DNA of 64,000 nucleotides from Ciona intestinalis. Taxonomy: Eukaryota > Chordata > Ascidiacea > Phlebobranchia > Cionidae. Made by a program: the position numbers and the translations under genes. This document shows, in pieces, positions 60,796 to 64,000 of this stretch. Location of the stretch: NCBI RefSeq assembly GCF_000224145.3, contig NC_020176.2, forward strand, positions 930,693-994,692, in the 5' to 3' direction. Position 1 is the stretch's first letter. Every line of letters begins with the position of its first letter. Under the pieces are notes generated by a model. It was not told where the DNA came from, searched no databases, and worked only from the letters and a program-made list of their open reading frames with translations.

Positions 60796-62869
60796 TCAGT
60801 AATGCCTTCTTGAAGCTCTGATTCGCCTCTGCTGTTGGTAGATACAAAGAGAAAGGCAAATGCCGATGACTTGCAAGGCGGCAAGGCCAAAGCAAGCTGA
60901 TATGAGATAGTATAAAGTCTGTCCTTCGCTGCCGAACATTACGGCTACACATCCTTGCGTGTTAATGTTCACAATATCCGCTTGTTCGCCACAATAACAA
61001 ACTCCGTCCGGCGATCTGTTTTCGGACAATGTTTCGTTGCCGCTAGACGACGCGAGAGAGCTCTTACAGCAACTACTGGGCACGGAACTGAAGTTGTCTC
61101 CTCTTGCTCTTGTAATGATGCCGTTACATTGCTCTGTGTTATCTCGCCATGTAGTATTAAACCATTCTGTGTAGGAATACACTCCGCAACACTGGAGGTC
61201 TATTTGTGCTTTATCCATCAATGCTTGATTTGAACTAAAAAATAAAGAAAATGTAAATAAGGGGACACCCGGATTTGAACCAGGGACCTCTCGATCTGCA
61301 GTCGAATGCTCTACCACTGAGCTATATCCCCTCACGATTTCTGATGTCCTATAACAGGTATTCGAGTATTGCCTCGAACCATTCATACGTCACAATTATA
61401 GGAGTCACGCCGTAATTATACAAACAAACGAACCGGATAAAGGCCTCACGATTGTGCCGATGAATACTGAACAATGTAATGGCTGGCGACAACAAGGGTA
61501 TAATGAGCGCTACAGTTTCCACCAGTAATTAAATTTATGCATACTGTTTATATTTGGCCATAACTTTTTCTTTTCTGTGCCAAACAGCATGTTTACACAA
61601 TATATTAAAACACGAAACGTTAAGACTACGCGCAAACGACCCGCCTATACTGCCTACAGCTAAATACACAAGTTTTGTTTAACATTTTGGTTTCTTGCCA
61701 TCATTTGTACACATTAATTGACTTCGGACAAAATCTGTAGCAGAATATATATAATATGCGATCACAGATGTGTTAGAATAACTATCGTCCCGCCACGCGG
61801 GCCTAAATAAGGCATTCATTGTAACATTGATTGATTGATTCGTTTGTGAATATGCAGCAACGCTCAGTAATACACGTATTAAATCAGAACTATATTCATA
61901 GAATATACAGTGGAGTTGGGGAAGATGGGACATATTTTCCTTTTATTTTTTCGTCCCACTTAGTAGTAAACAAAGACTTAAAGAATTATAAAAACTATAT
62001 CCCCACGACTTCCATAGACCGTTGCTAATTGTTTAAAACATAATCAGAATATTTGGATATTGTGTGCTATACAAGTGTCCAATCTTCCCCCACCCTATTA
62101 CTGCATCTCAGCTTTTCAAAACTCACCTGTAATAGTTTTGCATGGTTTGTCGGAACCCAACTTCAAACGAATCTCGTATTTGGTTGATATATATGATTGA
62201 GAGTATCCCCCCAGCTATTTCGACAAGGAAAATAACACCAAGCAAACAGCCATACGTATTCACCATGCATTTATTATCTGCATCGGAATATGGTTGATAA
62301 AAATTAAGGTTTAGTTAAATTTCATGTTTAGACTAATATATACTAAAATATATTCTATTCGTTTTCTAAAAAGTATAAATAATTTCATATATCAATTTAA
62401 GTTAGGTCTATATATGGAAACGAAAAATATACGCAATATAGCAGTCGTTATACACAACTTTAAACGGTACTGTTTCGGTATAGAGTCATAAAAATGCGTT
62501 TATTAACCAAGCATGATGTACGGGGTTTTTATATGAAATAATTAAAATTTGCAGACAATTTCACTCATAACCCGATGGCACGTTAATTTAAAACTGTCAA
62601 GGCAAAAAAACTCCAATCGTACCATAAACGACATTACGCTAAGAAACTAAGAATGAGAGCCAGGTTTGGCCAATCACCCCAAAAGACACAGTATCTTATT
62701 CTATTGGCTTTTGCTTTACCACAACACACGTTCATAGCTTACTTTTGAACGCCGATACAAATCCAAACAACCCAGATATTATAATGAATCCACCACTTGC
62801 GCATAGGACGATAGGGGTCATCGAAAGGTCAACCATGGGTGTCAGTTTGTTGTATTCGCTCAACGTCAT
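60796..62869 (-). CDS. Tetraspanin, 5' incomplete
   Basis: Three exons on the minus strand (62743-62869, 62127-62277, 60796-61234 TGA) agree in phase and give ~238 residues. They cover the end of the small loop and TM2 (FIIISGLFGFVSAFK), TM3 (GCLLGVIFLVEIAGGILSII), the large loop with the CCG motif (IDLQCCGVYSYTEWFN), the PSSCC motif and two further cysteines (VCYCGE, TQGCV), TM4 (LISACFGLAALQVIGICLSL) and a short basic tail ending RRHY. Tetraspanins organise membrane microdomains with integrins and other partners. TM1 and the start codon are not seen; the first exon here begins exactly at a 3' splice site, so the missing exon should lie beyond the window or in repeat-rich sequence before 64000. 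The second intron contains a tRNA-Cys gene on the same strand and a MITE. Confidence 0.9.
61261..61331 (-). tRNA. tRNA-Cys (GCA)
   Basis: Read on the minus strand it is a 71-nt cloverleaf: acceptor GGGGATA pairing with TGTCCCC, A box TAGCTCAGTGGTAGAGC, anticodon loop CTGCAGA in stem CGA/TCG with anticodon GCA, and B box GGTTCAAATCC. No intron and no encoded CCA. It lies in an intron of the tetraspanin gene. Confidence 0.95.
61908..62102 (-). mobile_element. MITE copy
   Basis: TACAGTGGAGTTGGGGAAGA and TCTTCCCCCACCCTATTACT bound it. In a tetraspanin intron. Confidence 0.8.
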
Positions 62870-62935
62870 CTAGGTTAATAATGGTCTATTATTACGTAGA
62901 TAATGTAGGTTTTTACGTAAAGGCATGCTAATATT

Positions 62936-63112
62936 TTAGGTGGGGTAAGATGGTTTATGTTTTATACTCTGCTATCGTAGCAAACAAAGATCATTCAGAG
63001 AATTGTATCACCGTATCCTAGCGGCTCTAAAATAGCGTTGTTAATTGTTATAAAGATTACGTCATACAGTATATTATGTGTTAACAGTGTGTATGTTACT
63101 CCACAGTAGTAT
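62936..63112 (-). mobile_element. MITE copy, TAAGATGG sub-type
   Basis: TTTAGGTGGGGTAAGATGGT and TTACTCCACAGTAGTATATA. It ends ~19 bp before the tRNA at 63131. Confidence 0.7.
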
Positions 63113-63130
63113 ATATGTGTGAGTCGTAAG

Positions 63131-63201
63131 GGGGATATAGCTCAGTGGTAGAGCATTCGACTGCAGATCGAGAGGTCCCTGGTTCAATTCCGGGTGTCCC
63201 C
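63131..63201 (+). tRNA. tRNA-Cys (GCA), second copy
   Basis: 71 nt, differing from the 61261-61331 gene at a single base in the T loop (GGTTCAATTCC against GGTTCAAATCC). Same anticodon GCA. A TTCTTTT run directly after the end is a good RNA polymerase III terminator. Confidence 0.95.
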
Positions 63202-63480
63202 TTCTTTTAATTTTAGTTTGCTTTGAATCTGCGTTACTATGTAGTTATCATTCTAATTATAATTCTTTATACTTGCCCATTTATTACACACATGAATATA
63301 GGTATGGCAGACTAGCTTTTTTCATTTATTCTAACGTTAACTTCGTGTTCAATAAACTTCGTGCGGAACTAATGAAATATGGTCAGCAGGGGCATAATTG
63401 TGTTTTGTTAACATAAAACAGCAATGTTATTTCAAACGGTTGATGTAATACAAATATAAATAAAACATCGTCGAATAAAA

Positions 63481-63668
63481 TGTATAGTAGGGTGGGGAAA
63501 GATGGGACACCTTTTTATTCCATTTTCTTGTTCGATTTGGCAGTAAACAATGAATTATAAACCTTATCCTGACGACTCCCATGGACCGTTGTTAATTGTT
63601 TAAAACCCTATTAGGATATTTAAATATTATGTGCTAAATGTGTCCCGTCTTTTCCCATAATACTATAT
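63481..63668 (-). mobile_element. MITE copy
   Basis: TATAGTAGGGTGGGGAAAGA and TCTTTTCCCATAATACTATA bound it. Confidence 0.8.
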
Positions 63669-63726
63669 ATCGTTAGCACATATAATATCGAATATTTCCC
63701 TAGCTAGAAGTTGGTTGGTTGATCTT

Positions 63727-64000
63727 GTAACGAAACGTAAATGTATGGCCGACCATATATTTCATTCGTTCCGCACGAAGTTTATTGAACACATATAGTT
63801 AACATTAGAATAAACCGAACAAGTAACGAAACGTAAATGTATAGCCGACCATATATTTCATTCGTTCCGCACGAAGTTTATTGAACACATATAGTTAACA
63901 TTAGAATAAACCGAACAAGTAACGAAACGTAAATGTATAGCCGACCATATATTTCATTCGTTCCGCACGAAGTTTATTGAACACACACATATAGTTAACA
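63727..64000 (+). repeat. Tandem array, 96-bp unit
   Basis: GTAACGAAACGTAAATGTAT begins at 63727, 63823 and 63919, a constant period of 96 bp with almost identical units. The array continues past the window end; the last unit has an extra ACAC. Confidence 0.93.

Larger units (their letters stand above)
63202..64000. other. Repeat-rich end of the window
   Basis: It contains an inverted copy of the 96-bp repeat unit (63325-63395), a MITE and the tandem array. No gene is seen. Confidence 0.5.

Noticed and set aside
61235-61386. In-frame N-terminal extension of the tetraspanin large-loop exon
   Set aside because: The extension is a translation of the tRNA-Cys gene and intron; the exon begins at the TTTTTTAG acceptor, in phase with the TM3 exon.

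Overview
The window reads as genomic DNA of a sea squirt, most likely Ciona (intestinalis/robusta type). The evidence is an AT-rich, intron-dense but compact gene layout; dozens of copies of a ~190 bp MITE and a tRNA-derived SINE like those described from Ciona; and a gene with two V-type Ig domains plus a chitin-binding domain (VCBP), an architecture known from tunicates and amphioxus. Species assignment is inference. Two 50-N runs (19228-19277, 21662-21711) are assembly gaps of unknown true size. No retrovirus-like, Polinton or other capsid-bearing element was recognised.

Layout. 211-2855 (+): 3' part of an FSD1-like SPRY gene. 4049-4575 (-): small TP-motif protein. 5656-7532 (+): 157-aa unknown protein. 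8653-11659 (-): GDP-glucose phosphorylase (GDPGP1). 13264-19312 (-): SLCO/OATP organic anion transporter with its 5' exon broken by a gap. 20197-20748 (+): NOL12/RRP17. 22058-24423 (+): unrecognised helical protein, convergent with mevalonate kinase (24756-27450, -). 29557-31034 (+): single-domain BPI/LBP-like protein. 32673-35399 (+): ALK/LTK-type glycine-rich ectodomain on a kinase-less membrane protein. 35960-39159 (-): VCBP. 40680-45495 (-): NB-ARC-type STAND ATPase. 46564-48731 (+): ribosomal protein S13. 49340-~58.7k (-): giant type II membrane coiled-coil glycoprotein with five ~61-residue repeats. 60796-62869 (-): tetraspanin (5' incomplete) with a tRNA-Cys gene in an intron; a second tRNA-Cys lies at 63131. 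63727-end: 96-bp tandem repeat.

How the genes may work together. The first half is mostly metabolism and housekeeping. From 29.5 to 45.5 kb four neighbouring genes have immune-type or surface-receptor architecture: BPI-like (lipid/LPS-binding fold), the ALK-like receptor without kinase, VCBP (secreted microbe/chitin binder of the gut) and a STAND ATPase of the Apaf-1/NLR class. Whether they form a functional cluster is inference. The most unusual items are the kinase-less ALK/LTK ectodomain receptor, the giant repeat-bearing coiled-coil membrane protein, and an 864-bp TTAA-flanked fold-back element nested inside a MITE.

Exon coordinates were worked out by eye from GT/AG sites and reading phase; they may be off by a base or two, but the phases of successive exons agree in every multi-exon gene unless stated.
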